From: CAZLAK01 sp964557545
GTDB lineage: Bacteria > Bacillota > Desulfotomaculia > Desulfotomaculales > Pelotomaculaceae
Reading direction: 5' to 3'
Length of the DNA stretch: 64,000 nucleotides
Assembly: GCA_964557545.1 (NCBI GenBank)
Contig: CAZLAK010000003.1
Location: 1-64,000, forward strand
This document shows, in pieces, positions 49,871 through 58,835 of the stretch. A program made the position numbers and the translations under genes. How positions within the stretch are numbered: the first letter of the stretch is position 1; each line of letters begins with the position of its first letter. The notes under the pieces were generated by a model. That model was given only the letters and a program-made list of their open reading frames with translations, was not told the DNA's origin and made no database searches.

Positions 49871-51109
49871 TCAATGTACTTCAAACGGCTCCACCCTGCC
49901 AATATTTTCTACTGCCTCCACTACCGCCTTCACCCGCACTGTATTTTCCTGCCGGGGTCCCATTTCTTTTGTCCACTGCCCAACCACAACGGCATCCGGG
50001 TTAATACTTTTTAAGGCCCCTTCTAATGCTTTTGCCCGGGCCTCTTCCAGTGCTTCCCCGCGCTCACGGCAGCGGGTGTATTCCTCTATTTCATCAAATT
50101 TCAGTGTTACTAGTTCGACGGGCACCGTAATATTCCTCCATGCCGGCAGCCTTTTCACATAAGTCTCACACTGGCAGTGAGCAAAAGGAATATTTTTGCC
50201 GTTGTGTAAAATTATTTCCTTACCTGCTATATTAATACGGCGGCTGACAAATACCCTGCCTGTCGGGCGTATGCCGCTCTCTACCAGCGGCACTTCGGCG
50301 TAATTCTCGTACCAAACTCTGGCCCGTACAATACCCCTGGCACTGACGTAACGAGGCGGCCTCACAGTTTTTTTACTGTCCTCTTTTTCACCGTTTGCCT
50401 TTGGCCCCTCTTCTTCCGGCGGCGGGATAATTCCCGAGATCAGCACCTGTCCGGCCGAAACCGTTTCACCCTCTTTCACAGCGGCATGTCCTCTTAAAAC
50501 GAGTATCTCTTTGACCAGACCGTCTTTGGCAGCAACCACGTGAGCCGGGCGAATGTCATCTGCCTCTGGAAGCACGCGTTCAGAAACCTCTATCACCGCC
50601 CGGGAACCTTTAATATAAACTCCCGACCAGCCTAAAAGGGGCAGCTCTTCTTTAAGTCTTGCCTCCACGGCCGCCGGGTCCAGCTTCCACTTCGGCGCTC
50701 CCTGCTTTAATCCCGCCGCTCTTGCTGCCGCCAGTATATCGCCCTCACTCAACTGGTCGTTACCCCTTACTTCTATAAACCAAATAAAAGACGTAAGGAA
50801 ATAGAGGGCGGCTATAAAAAAGACAGCGCCTAACACAAGGACTTTACGCCGGTAAAGCCGCCTAAAATAAAAGGGCAATCCCGCCCTCTCCACAATCTTA
50901 AACCGGCAGCGGCTGCGCCTGGCAATGTGACGCAATGGCCGCACACAAGAAAGCCGGGTTTTGGCCCAAAGGTTGCCGCCTTCAGCGGTAATGTCCCAGA
51001 GGTAAATGCCTCTGCTGGCCGCCATGTTAACAAATTTTTCCGGAGCCTCGCCCGATATAAAAATAGACACATAACCCCCTAAATAAGAAGAGAGCCTGGA
51101 CAACAGCAT
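49871..51109 (-). CDS. yqfD: Sporulation protein YqfD
   Basis: A 412-residue membrane protein of the YqfD (stage IV sporulation-related) family. Residues about 80-110 contain a basic stretch followed by a hydrophobic anchor (VLVLGAVFFIAALYFLTSFI). The rest is extracytoplasmic, with VVAAKDGLVKEILVLRGHA and GEAVKEGETVSAGQVLISG-like turns. The paired YqfC-YqfD products are made under sigma E in the mother cell in Bacillus; exact role unknown. ATG 51109 follows GCAGGTGA. Ends 12 nt before phoH begins. Confidence 0.9.
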   Translation of the reverse strand: MLLSRLSSYLGGYVSIFISGEAPEKFVNMAASRGIYLWDITAEGGNLWAKTRLSCVRPLRHIARRSRCRFKIVERAGLPFYFRRLYRRKVLVLGAVFFIAALYFLTSFIWFIEVRGNDQLSEGDILAAARAAGLKQGAPKWKLDPAAVEARLKEELPLLGWSGVYIKGSRAVIEVSERVLPEADDIRPAHVVAAKDGLVKEILVLRGHAAVKEGETVSAGQVLISGIIPPPEEEGPKANGEKEDSKKTVRPPRYVSARGIVRARVWYENYAEVPLVESGIRPTGRVFVSRRINIAGKEIILHNGKNIPFAHCQCETYVKRLPAWRNITVPVELVTLKFDEIEEYTRCRERGEALEEARAKALEGALKSINPDAVVVGQWTKEMGPRQENTVRVKAVVEAVENIGRVEPFEVH

Positions 51110-51146
51110 AATATTCACCTGCCGTACAAAAAAATTTCTTAAAGCG

Positions 51147-51431
51147 CTACTCTGCAAAGCTTATAGACCGGATTCTCCCCTCAATACAGAGCTCGTCTGA
51201 CAGCATGTTGCGCAAAAAAAGCCCTTCGCCCGCAATAATAATCTCGCCTTCAGATGTGCTCACCCGCACCGTTTGCTGCGTGTATTCAATTATCCCCCGG
51301 TGGTTTTCTATATAGAGCTGTACCCCGCCCAACAAGGTGATCTTGGGCAGGTCGAGCACAATATCACCGGGCATTTCTAAAAAATCGGCAAACTGTCTTT
51401 TAACAGCCTTTTTAAAGTCACGCCAGGACAC
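51147..51431 (-). CDS. yqfC: Sporulation protein YqfC
   Basis: A 94-residue product, close to Bacillus YqfC (93). It has the family pattern ADFLEMPGDIVLDLPKITLL and VQLYIENHRGIIEYTQQTVR. GTG 51431 is chosen because it directly follows the AGGAGGGG-TTTTTT element and gives the right length; longer frames run into the copA intergenic region. The ribosome binding site lies in the 3' arm of a strong terminator hairpin, which should affect its expression. Genes yqfC and yqfD are separated by 38 nt. Confidence 0.9.
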   Translation of the reverse strand: MSWRDFKKAVKRQFADFLEMPGDIVLDLPKITLLGGVQLYIENHRGIIEYTQQTVRVSTSEGEIIIAGEGLFLRNMLSDELCIEGRIRSISFAE

Positions 51432-51468
51432 AAAAAACCCCTCCTGCCAAAAAATTATGCAGGAAGGG
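51432..51468 (-). terminator. Terminator hairpin overlapping the yqfC ribosome binding site
   Basis: On the minus strand CCCTTCCTGC (51459-51468) pairs over ten positions with GCAGGAGGGG (51438-51447), one G-T pair, followed by TTTTTT (51432-51437) that abuts the GTG of yqfC. It has all the marks of an intrinsic terminator for copA and at the same time hides AGGAGGGG, the yqfC Shine-Dalgarno sequence. Confidence 0.85.
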
Positions 51469-51533
51469 AGCTGCCAATTACTATTTATTGTAATTGCATC
51501 CATTATATTCTTTATTACTTCATATATTCATTA

Positions 51534-53771
51534 TTACTTCCACGGATCAAATTTTTTCAGGCGAAGAGCGTTAGCCACCACACAAACAGAACTTAAAGCC
51601 ATGGCCGACCCGGCTATTAAAGGACTCAAAAGACCGGCGGCGGCCAGCGGCAAGGCCAGGATATTGTAAATTAACGCCCAAAAAAGGTTTTGGCGGATAT
51701 TTTTCATGGCTGCCCTGCTCAAAGAGATGGCCTGGGCCACACCGCGCAGGTCACCGCGCACCAGGATAACACCCGCCGTCTCCGCCGCAATATCTGTACC
51801 CCCGCCAACAGCAAACCCCACATCTGCTGCGGCCAGGGCCGGAGCATCGTTTATCCCGTCCCCCACCATACCCACCACCAGACCCTTTTCCATAAGTTCC
51901 CTTACCTTTTGGGCCTTCTCGCCCGGCAGAACGCCAGCCAGCACTTTTTCCGGCGCTATCCCCACCGACGCCGCCACCGCCCGGGCAGCCGGGGCGGCAT
52001 CGCCGGTTATCATCCAAACCTCCACCCCAAGTTCCTGCAACATCTCTACAGCCTCCCGGGAAGTATCTTTTGGCGTGTCGGCCACCGCCAGGGCCGCCGC
52101 CAGGCTGTTATCTAAAGCCAGCAAAAGCACTGTCTTCCCCTGCCGCTCCAAACGCAGTACTTCTACTTCAAAATCGCGCGGTACTTTCACACCGTTTTCG
52201 GCCATCAGGCGGCGCGTGCCAGCCAGCACTCTCACACCATCCACTACCGCCACCACACCCCGTCCAGGCAGAGCTTCAAAAGAAGTGGCCTCTCCAACAG
52301 CGGCCAGCTTTCCGGCAGCATCACGCAAAATGGCCCGTGCGACCGGGTGCTCAGAGCGCGCTTCCGCCGCCCCTGCTATTTTAATCAGGTAATCCTCTCT
52401 TCCTTTGAAATCTGGTACCGTTACCACGTCGGTCAGCACCGGCTCACCGCGCGTTAAAGTGCCGGTCTTGTCCAAGACGACGGCATTCAAGCGCCCGCTC
52501 ACCTCTAGATGTTCACCCCCTTTAAAGAGGATGCCGCAGCCGGCGCCGACCCCCGCGGCCACCATTACCGAGACGGGGGTAGCCAGCCCCAGGGCACAGG
52601 GGCAAGCAGCCACCAATACGGCAGTAAAGCTGAAAACTGCCTTGTTGAGGTTGCCCGGATCACCGGCCAGGTACCACCAAACAAAGGCCAACAAAGCCAC
52701 GCCGATTACGAAGGGCACAAAACCACCAGCTATCCGGTCGGCCAGCCTCTGAACGGGCGCCTTGGAACCCTGCGCTTTTTCCACAAGGCGGATCACCTGG
52801 GCGAAAAAAGTATCCCTGCCTACACGTAAAGCCTCTACCTTAATGGCACCGGATAGATTGATGGTCGCCCCTATTACCTGGCTGCCGGCCTCTTTCTCCA
52901 CCGGCATGCTTTCCCCGGTCACCGCCGACTCATCTACGGTAGAGCTACCCTCGACCACCACCCCGTCCACCGGCATAATCTCGCCCGGCCGCACTACCAC
53001 CAGGTCGCCTACTGCCACTTCTTCTGAGGGGACTTCCACTTCTCTGCCGCCCCGGATCACCCGGGCTGTACCTGCCTGGAGGGTAGCAAGCTTTCTAATA
53101 GCCTCCGAAGCTTTAACTCGGGCACGCCCTTCTAAGTGCCTGCCGAGCAAAACGACGGTCAAAAGGACGGCACTGCTTTCAAAATATACCCCTTTTAATC
53201 CTAAGCGCTCGCCCCAAAAAGTAGCGGCGGTACTGTAGAGGTAGGCGGCAGTAGTACCAAGGGCTATCAGCACTGCCATGTTTGCCCCGCCACCTCTAAG
53301 AGCCAAAAAGGCTTCCCGGTAAAACTTAAAGCCCGCTACTAACTGGACAGGCGTAGCCAAGAAAAATTGCCAAAGGGGACTGTGCAAAAAGTGGGGCAGG
53401 TGCCCGGCCAGGAAAGGAAGCATGCCGGCCATGGCAAGAAGGAGGGGGAGGGAAAAAGCGGCAGAAAAGATAAGCAAAAATATTTCCCGCCCCTGATCGC
53501 CGCTGGGGGTAGACACGGTGCCCAACCGGCCGGCTTCAGACACACTGTATCCGAGCGACTCAATAACGCCGGCCAAGGTGCCGGTGTTTGTAGCAGTGGG
53601 GTCATATGTGACGCTGGCCAAACCGGCGGCAAAATTCACATGAGCAGCAAAAACTCCTTCTACCTCGCCCAGCTTCTTTTCAATCTTGGCCGCACAGGAA
53701 GCACAGCCCATGCCGCTAATTTTAAATTCGGCCTGCGCTTGGTTTATGCCAGTCTTTTTTTCTGCCAACAA
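51534..53771 (-). CDS. copA: Copper-exporting P1B-type ATPase
   Basis: A product of about 745 residues: one N-terminal heavy-metal domain with GMGCASCAAKIE, eight membrane segments, the CPC metal-site motif CPCALGLATPV in TM6, DKTGTLT phosphorylation site, SEHPVARAI, and GDGINDAPALAAADV. TM7 has YN and TM8 has a Met-Ser-Ser pattern, indicating P1B-1 (Cu+) specificity. TTG 53771 after GGGAG removes an implausible 22-residue extension. It sits where Bacillus has yqeY and yqfA, so it appears inserted in the conserved string. No CopZ or CsoR nearby. Confidence 0.94.
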   Translation of the reverse strand: MLAEKKTGINQAQAEFKISGMGCASCAAKIEKKLGEVEGVFAAHVNFAAGLASVTYDPTATNTGTLAGVIESLGYSVSEAGRLGTVSTPSGDQGREIFLLIFSAAFSLPLLLAMAGMLPFLAGHLPHFLHSPLWQFFLATPVQLVAGFKFYREAFLALRGGGANMAVLIALGTTAAYLYSTAATFWGERLGLKGVYFESSAVLLTVVLLGRHLEGRARVKASEAIRKLATLQAGTARVIRGGREVEVPSEEVAVGDLVVVRPGEIMPVDGVVVEGSSTVDESAVTGESMPVEKEAGSQVIGATINLSGAIKVEALRVGRDTFFAQVIRLVEKAQGSKAPVQRLADRIAGGFVPFVIGVALLAFVWWYLAGDPGNLNKAVFSFTAVLVAACPCALGLATPVSVMVAAGVGAGCGILFKGGEHLEVSGRLNAVVLDKTGTLTRGEPVLTDVVTVPDFKGREDYLIKIAGAAEARSEHPVARAILRDAAGKLAAVGEATSFEALPGRGVVAVVDGVRVLAGTRRLMAENGVKVPRDFEVEVLRLERQGKTVLLLALDNSLAAALAVADTPKDTSREAVEMLQELGVEVWMITGDAAPAARAVAASVGIAPEKVLAGVLPGEKAQKVRELMEKGLVVGMVGDGINDAPALAAADVGFAVGGGTDIAAETAGVILVRGDLRGVAQAISLSRAAMKNIRQNLFWALIYNILALPLAAAGLLSPLIAGSAMALSSVCVVANALRLKKFDPWK

Positions 53772-53862
53772 AAGCCACTCCCAAAATTTTAAGTCCAGTG
53801 CTAATTGTAAAAAATGCCTGACCAGACGGCCAAGCATTTTGTAGGCTCTTTAGGCGAAACCT

Positions 53863-54039
53863 CTAGCGGTACCGACGCCTTCTCGCCGCTTCCGACTTCT
53901 TCTTCCTGCGTACGCTGGGCTTTTCGTAGTGCTCGTGTCTTCTGGCTTCCGCTAAAACACCAGCCTTCTGGCAGGACCTTTTGAAACGCCGGAGGGCACT
54001 GTCCAGTGTTTCATTCTTACCCACTCTCACTTCTGCCAC
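53863..54039 (-). CDS. rpsU: 30S ribosomal protein S21
   Basis: A 58-residue basic protein needed for translation initiation. It begins AEVRVGKNETLDSALRRFKR and ends KKKSEAARRRRYR, the classic S21 pattern. GTG 54039 follows GGAGGG by 8 nt. It lies downstream of mtaB and the HIT gene, matching the Firmicute order. Confidence 0.96.
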   Translation of the reverse strand: MAEVRVGKNETLDSALRRFKRSCQKAGVLAEARRHEHYEKPSVRRKKKSEAARRRRYR

Positions 54040-54089
54040 TGCCTTTTCCCTCCCTCCGCTTGGGCTAACAAAAAACTTTACCTAAGACA

Positions 54090-54434
54090 TCATCCCGGAG
54101 GCCACTGCATGGACCTTCCCGCCAGCAGGTGGTAGTGGATGTGCCAAACCACCTGGCCCGCATCCCGGCCGCAGTTGCATACCAAGCGAAAGCCGCCCTC
54201 TTCCAAGCCCATTTGGCGGGCCACCCTGCTGGCAACTAGCTGAATATGGCCTGCCAGCGGAGCATCTTCTTCCTGCAAGGCTAAGAGGCTTTCTATGTGC
54301 TTTTTAGGTATGATCAGAAGGTGGACCGGCGCTACCGGCTTGATATCTTTAAATACAATTACCTGCTCGTCTTCATAAACAACGCCGGCCGGCAGCTCAC
54401 CGCTTACTATCCTGCAAAATATGCAGTCCTGCAT
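54090..54434 (-). CDS. HIT-family nucleotide hydrolase (HinT-like)
   Basis: A 114-residue protein with the histidine triad VVWHIHYHLLAGR at the C terminus and CIFCRIVSGELPAG at the N terminus (Cys pair for zinc). HinT proteins hydrolyse adenosine 5'-phosphoramidates. ATG overlaps nothing; the gene lies between mtaB and rpsU. Confidence 0.93.
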   Translation of the reverse strand: MQDCIFCRIVSGELPAGVVYEDEQVIVFKDIKPVAPVHLLIIPKKHIESLLALQEEDAPLAGHIQLVASRVARQMGLEEGGFRLVCNCGRDAGQVVWHIHYHLLAGRSMQWPPG

Positions 54435-54537
54435 CTTTCCACCTCCTCACCGAAAAATTAAGCCCCAATGCTTGATATTTTATTCAACACAGGACAATAA
54501 AATCCTTCACGGCACCCAAAAACAAATGCATAAAAAA

Positions 54538-55845
54538 TCAAAATACTACCTTTCCTCTCACGCACTCACCCATTGTTTCCTCAACGTGTACCTTTACTAT
54601 TTCGCCTCGCAGGTCAACACGGCAGGGAAAGACAGCGCGCAAGTAGCTGCCGGTAAGACCCGCGCAGTAGTCATCGTCCAATTTTTCTTCTACCAGCACC
54701 TCGACTTCCCGTCCCAGGTGGACGGCAGCAAAAGCGGCGGCCAGTTTTTCCCCCAGCGCCAAAAGCGCCCTGCTGCGCTCTTCTTTTACAGTTCCTGCTA
54801 CCTGTTCGGGGAAAGCGGCCGCCGGAGTGCCGGGCCGAGGAGAAAATTTAAAGACGTGCAGCCGGCTAAAGGCCATCTCTTCTACAAAACGGCAAGTGTT
54901 GGCAAATTCTCTCTCCCCTTCCCCGGGAAAGCCGACCATCACGTCGGTGGTAAGACCCAGACCCGGCAGCCCCTCCCGCAGCATGCTGACCGTGCGGGCA
55001 TAATCAGCAGCAGTATAGGAGCGCCCCATGCGCTGTAATATTCTGTCGTCACCGCTCTGCAGGGGCACGTGCAGGTGACGGCAAAAGACGGGTGAACTGG
55101 CGAGCACTTCCACCAGGCGCGGGGTGATTTCGTGGGGCTCGAGAGAACTCATGCGAATACGCAGCGGGCCGGAAACGCGGGCAACGCGTTCCAAAAGTCC
55201 GGCCAGGTCTATACCGCTGTCCAGATCCCGGCCGTAAGCGCTGGTGTGAATGCCGGTCAGCACAATTTCTTTGTAGCCGGCATCGGCCAGGAGCTGCACT
55301 TCCTCCAGCACCTTCCCGGGCTGCCTTGAGCGCATAGGGCCGCGGGCGTACGGCACCAGGCAGTAAGTGCAAAAAGATTCGCACCCGTCCTGGATTTTGA
55401 CGTAAGCGCGCGTCCTGCCCGTTTTGGGCGGGCAGGGCAATTCTTCGAAAATTTCCCCTGCCGCAAAGGTTTTTACGGCATTTACAGGCCTTGTGCCGTC
55501 TTCGGCCCTTTCCACCAAATCAACGAGTTCGGCCCTGCCTAAAGTGCCGGCCACTACCCTCACACCCGGTATTTTTAGCACCTCACCGGGAAATACCTGG
55601 GCATAACAGCCGGTTACCGCCACTACCGCCTTGGGATTAGATCTCACCGCCCGCCGGATAGCCTGTCGCGATTTACGCTCCCCTGTACGGGTGACCGCAC
55701 AGGTATTGATAACGTACACGTCTGCCCCGCGGTCAAATTCTACTATCTCGTAGCCGCGCTCGGCAAACAGCCCGGCCAGCACCGCCGTCTCGTACTGGTT
55801 AACCTTGCAGCCTAAAGTATAAAAGGCCACCTTTTTTTTGGCCAA
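54538..55845 (-). CDS. mtaB: tRNA (t6A37) methylthiotransferase MtaB
   Basis: A 435-residue radical-SAM methylthiotransferase making ms2t6A at position 37 of ANN-decoding tRNAs. N-terminal UPF0004 domain (YTLGCKVNQYETAVL, INTCAVT, VTGCYAQ), a radical SAM centre with CESFCTYCLVPYARG near residue 155, and a C-terminal TRAM domain. The GCKVNQ-type start and synteny (yqeV position next to rsmE) favour MtaB over MiaB or RimO. TTG start 8 nt after GGGGGG. Confidence 0.93.
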   Translation of the reverse strand: MAKKKVAFYTLGCKVNQYETAVLAGLFAERGYEIVEFDRGADVYVINTCAVTRTGERKSRQAIRRAVRSNPKAVVAVTGCYAQVFPGEVLKIPGVRVVAGTLGRAELVDLVERAEDGTRPVNAVKTFAAGEIFEELPCPPKTGRTRAYVKIQDGCESFCTYCLVPYARGPMRSRQPGKVLEEVQLLADAGYKEIVLTGIHTSAYGRDLDSGIDLAGLLERVARVSGPLRIRMSSLEPHEITPRLVEVLASSPVFCRHLHVPLQSGDDRILQRMGRSYTAADYARTVSMLREGLPGLGLTTDVMVGFPGEGEREFANTCRFVEEMAFSRLHVFKFSPRPGTPAAAFPEQVAGTVKEERSRALLALGEKLAAAFAAVHLGREVEVLVEEKLDDDYCAGLTGSYLRAVFPCRVDLRGEIVKVHVEETMGECVRGKVVF

Positions 55846-55849
55846 AACC

Positions 55850-56593
55850 TCAACCCCCCAGATCTCCCCACGCGTAAAAAATCATGGCCAGCACCGCCAG
55901 GCCCGCCGTTTCTGTGCGCAAAATCCGCGGACCCAAAGAAACCGTCATCACTCCCGCCTCCCGGGCGCGCTCTGCCTCTTGAGGGGCAAAGCCGCCCTCC
56001 GGCCCAATGAAGACCAATATTTCCCCGCCCGGACACCCGCTGACCAGAAGGCGGCGCAAGGGCATATTTTTTTCGTTTTCCCAGGGCATAATAGCCAGTG
56101 CACCGGGCGTCACCAGTGAAAGTGCTTCTTCAAATTTCACCGGCACAGCAACTTCTGGAACGTCTGGGCGCCTGGACTGCAAAGCCGCCTGCAGGGCGAT
56201 TTTCTGCCAGCGGGCGCGCCGGGCTTTCGCCTTCTCGGCGTCCAGCTTAACCTGCGTCCGGCTGCACATAAGGGGAACAAGCCTGCTCAAGCCCAGCTCC
56301 GTGCCCTTTTGGATAACGAGATCCATTTTGTCCCCTTTCGGCACACCCTGCAAAAGAGTAACCTTAACAGGCGGGCTGCCTTCGGCCGGCAGCTCTTTTA
56401 ACAGCCTTAAGACCGCCCTGCCGCTGCCGGCTGACTCAATGACGGCTTCGAAAACCCCGCCCTGACCGTCGAGCAGCGTGACCACGTCCCCAGCACTCTT
56501 GCGAAGGACATTTATCAGGTAGTGGTAACTGGAGCCGGCAATACTGACCCGCCCACCCGCTATCTCTTCCGGGGACACAAAAATGCGGGACAT
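55850..56593 (-). CDS. rsmE: 16S rRNA (uracil(1498)-N3)-methyltransferase
   Basis: A 247-residue SPOUT-class methyltransferase. An N-terminal PUA-like domain (about 1-70, SYHYLINVLRKSAGD) is followed by the knotted SAM-binding domain with EKNMPL, ILVFIGPEGGFAPQEAERA and SLGPRILRTETAGLAVLA. Starts with ATG behind AGGAAAAG. Four nt separate it from mtaB. Conserved order prmA-rsmE-mtaB. Confidence 0.95.
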   Translation of the reverse strand: MSRIFVSPEEIAGGRVSIAGSSYHYLINVLRKSAGDVVTLLDGQGGVFEAVIESAGSGRAVLRLLKELPAEGSPPVKVTLLQGVPKGDKMDLVIQKGTELGLSRLVPLMCSRTQVKLDAEKAKARRARWQKIALQAALQSRRPDVPEVAVPVKFEEALSLVTPGALAIMPWENEKNMPLRRLLVSGCPGGEILVFIGPEGGFAPQEAERAREAGVMTVSLGPRILRTETAGLAVLAMIFYAWGDLGG

Positions 56594-56617
56594 AAACCGA
56601 CTTTTCCTTTCTTTATT

Positions 56618-57541
56618 TCATTTCTTTGCAGCGTAAAAAGCTACCCAGCCGTCCTCTTCTACGCGTTTTAGGATATTAAACCCGGCCCTGTTGAGCGCCT
56701 CTTCCACTTCATCTGCCCGCCCGGCAATGATCCCGGAGGCAATAAAACCGCCTCCCGGCAGCAGGAGCCGGGCGGCGGCCGGCGCCATGTCCACAATTAC
56801 CCCGGCAATGATATTGGCCACAATTAAACCGGCCTTTTCGCTTACAGGCCCCAAGAGACTTCCCGCAACTACTTCCACCCTGTCGCCAAGGCCGTTTATG
56901 GCCACGTTATCACGGGCCACACGTACGGCTACCGGATCGATGTCCACAGCTACCACCCGGCCAGCTCCTAACAGGGCTGCAGCAATAGCCAGCACCCCCG
57001 AGCCGGTCCCCACATCGTAAACCAGCTGGCCGGGAGAAAGGTGCTCCTCTAAAAGCCTAAGGCACATTAGCGTGGTGGCATGGGCGCCGTTGCCAAAAGC
57101 CATCCCCGGGTCAAGCCGCACAACCACTTCACCGTCACGGGGCTGGTAGCTTTCCCACGCCGGCACTACGGTAAGGCGCGGACTTACCCGTGCCGGCCGG
57201 TAGTAGGCCCGCCAGCATTCCGACCAGTCTTCCTCGGCCACAACCCGCACGGCAATTTGGGGAGCAGGGTGCATACCCAGCTTCTCCACTTTGCTTTTAA
57301 GTTCTTCTAAGGGGCTGTCAGGCCCGTCTAACACCGGGAGGTAAGCCACCACCACCGGCAGGCCCGACGGCACGCACTCTTCGGGCACACCCCACTCTTC
57401 CGGCAGCGTTTTAGCCTGCCAGCGGCGGACAACAGCTTCATCCTCTATTACTACCCCGCCGGCACCCAACTCACTGAAAATATCGGCCACTAACTCCACG
57501 CCGTGTGAAGGCACGCGCACGGAAACTTCCAGCCAGTTCAC
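56618..57541 (-). CDS. prmA: Ribosomal protein L11 methyltransferase
   Basis: A 307-residue class I methyltransferase that trimethylates L11. An N-terminal recognition domain (about 1-60) precedes the SAM domain: LDPGMAFGNGAHATTLMCLR, YDVGTGSGVLAIAAALLG and NIIAGVIVDMAP. GTG 57541 gives the typical start and lies 9 nt after AGGCGG; the GTG at 57550 overlaps the site. Located directly after dnaJ, as in Bacillus. Confidence 0.95.
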   Translation of the reverse strand: MNWLEVSVRVPSHGVELVADIFSELGAGGVVIEDEAVVRRWQAKTLPEEWGVPEECVPSGLPVVVAYLPVLDGPDSPLEELKSKVEKLGMHPAPQIAVRVVAEEDWSECWRAYYRPARVSPRLTVVPAWESYQPRDGEVVVRLDPGMAFGNGAHATTLMCLRLLEEHLSPGQLVYDVGTGSGVLAIAAALLGAGRVVAVDIDPVAVRVARDNVAINGLGDRVEVVAGSLLGPVSEKAGLIVANIIAGVIVDMAPAAARLLLPGGGFIASGIIAGRADEVEEALNRAGFNILKRVEEDGWVAFYAAKK

Positions 57542-57566
57542 ACCTAACACCCGCCTGCCTTATATT

Positions 57567-58706
57567 CTAGCCCATAAACGCGTCTCTCATCTTCTCAAAA
57601 AAACTTTTTTCACTGCCAGAACCGGCCGACGGCGGCCGCTCACCTAAAGTGCGCGCAAACTCCCGCAAAAGTTCTTTTTGTTTTTCGTTAAGCTTGGTAG
57701 GAGTAACCACCTTCACCCGGACGTGCTGGTCGCCGCGGCCAAAACCATCCACGCGCGGCATGCCCTTACCCTTCATCCTAAAGACAGTACCCGGCTGGGT
57801 ACCCTCCGGTATTTTCAACTTGGCCACTGTCCCGTCGATGGTCGGCACATCGATTTCGTCACCTAAGGCAGCCTGCACAAAGGATACTTGCACCTCGCAC
57901 ACTAAATCGTCTCCCTCCCGCACAAACACGCGGTGAGGCTTTACGTGGACGTAAACGTAAAGGTCGCCGGGCGGGCCGCCCCGCACTCCTGCTTCGCCTT
58001 CTCCGGCTACCCGCAGGCGGCTGCCTTCGTCCACTCCGGGCGGCACTTTGATTTTGATGCTGCGCGTCCTGCGCACCTGCCCTGTGCCCCGGCAGGTAGG
58101 GCAGGGTTTCTCTATGATCCTGCCGCTGCCGCGGCAGCGCTCACAGGTGCGGGACTGCACGATACGGCCGAAAAGTGTGCTCTGGGCGTACTGCACCTGT
58201 CCTGTGCCGTTGCAGACAGGGCATACAACAGGCCGGGTACCCGCAGCCGCCCCGCTGCCGCCGCAGGTGCTGCATTCCTCCGTGCGCGGCACCTTAAGCT
58301 CACGCTCAACCCCAAAGGCAGCCTCCTTTAAGGTTATTTCCAGGTCCAACCTGATATCCGCACCGCGCTCCGGACCGCTACGCCGGCGGGGGCCGTTGCC
58401 AAAGAACATTTCAAAAATGTCACCCAAGCCGCCGAAATCCCCAAAACCGCCAAACCCGCTAAAGCCGTTAAAGCCCTGGTCACCAACCCCGGCATGCCCA
58501 AAGCGGTCGTAACTGGCCCGCTTCTCGGGATCGGAAAGAACCTCGTAAGCCTCGTTTATCTCCTTAAACTTGGCTTCCGCCTCTGGATCGTTGGGGTTGG
58601 CATCCGGGTGGTACTGGCGCGCCAGCTTGCGGTAGGCCTTCTTTATTTCTTCTGCCGAGGCGTTTGGGGACACCCCTAACACCTCGTAATAGTCACGTTT
58701 CGCCAT
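57567..58706 (-). CDS. dnaJ: Class I (type A) J-domain co-chaperone DnaJ
   Basis: A 379-residue protein with a J domain (about 1-70, RQYHPDANPNDPE containing HPD), a Gly/Phe-rich linker (FNGFSGFGGFGDFGGLG), four CxxCxGxG zinc repeats (CSTCGGSG, CPVCNGTG, CERCRGSG, CPTCRGTG), and two C-terminal substrate-binding barrels. It stimulates DnaK ATPase and delivers clients. The ATG is separated from the dnaK stop by about 130 nt containing a perfect hairpin. Confidence 0.97.
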   Translation of the reverse strand: MAKRDYYEVLGVSPNASAEEIKKAYRKLARQYHPDANPNDPEAEAKFKEINEAYEVLSDPEKRASYDRFGHAGVGDQGFNGFSGFGGFGDFGGLGDIFEMFFGNGPRRRSGPERGADIRLDLEITLKEAAFGVERELKVPRTEECSTCGGSGAAAGTRPVVCPVCNGTGQVQYAQSTLFGRIVQSRTCERCRGSGRIIEKPCPTCRGTGQVRRTRSIKIKVPPGVDEGSRLRVAGEGEAGVRGGPPGDLYVYVHVKPHRVFVREGDDLVCEVQVSFVQAALGDEIDVPTIDGTVAKLKIPEGTQPGTVFRMKGKGMPRVDGFGRGDQHVRVKVVTPTKLNEKQKELLREFARTLGERPPSAGSGSEKSFFEKMRDAFMG

Positions 58707-58740
58707 CAGCCCACCACCTTAGCTAAACTAAAACAAAGCA

Positions 58741-58760
58741 AAGGGGACAGTTATCCCCTT
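58741..58760 (-). other. Perfect hairpin in the dnaK-dnaJ intergenic region
   Basis: AAGGGGA (58754-58760, minus-strand reading) pairs with TCCCCTT (58741-58747) around a 6-nt loop, followed by TGCTTTGTTTT. It may attenuate or stabilise the mRNA so that dnaJ is made less than dnaK. Confidence 0.65.
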
Positions 58761-58835
58761 CGCCCGTCAAAGGCTCAATCAATAATATTTTAAACACTTT
58801 GCCGCCCAATTTCCACGCAAAAAATCCTTGCCCGC

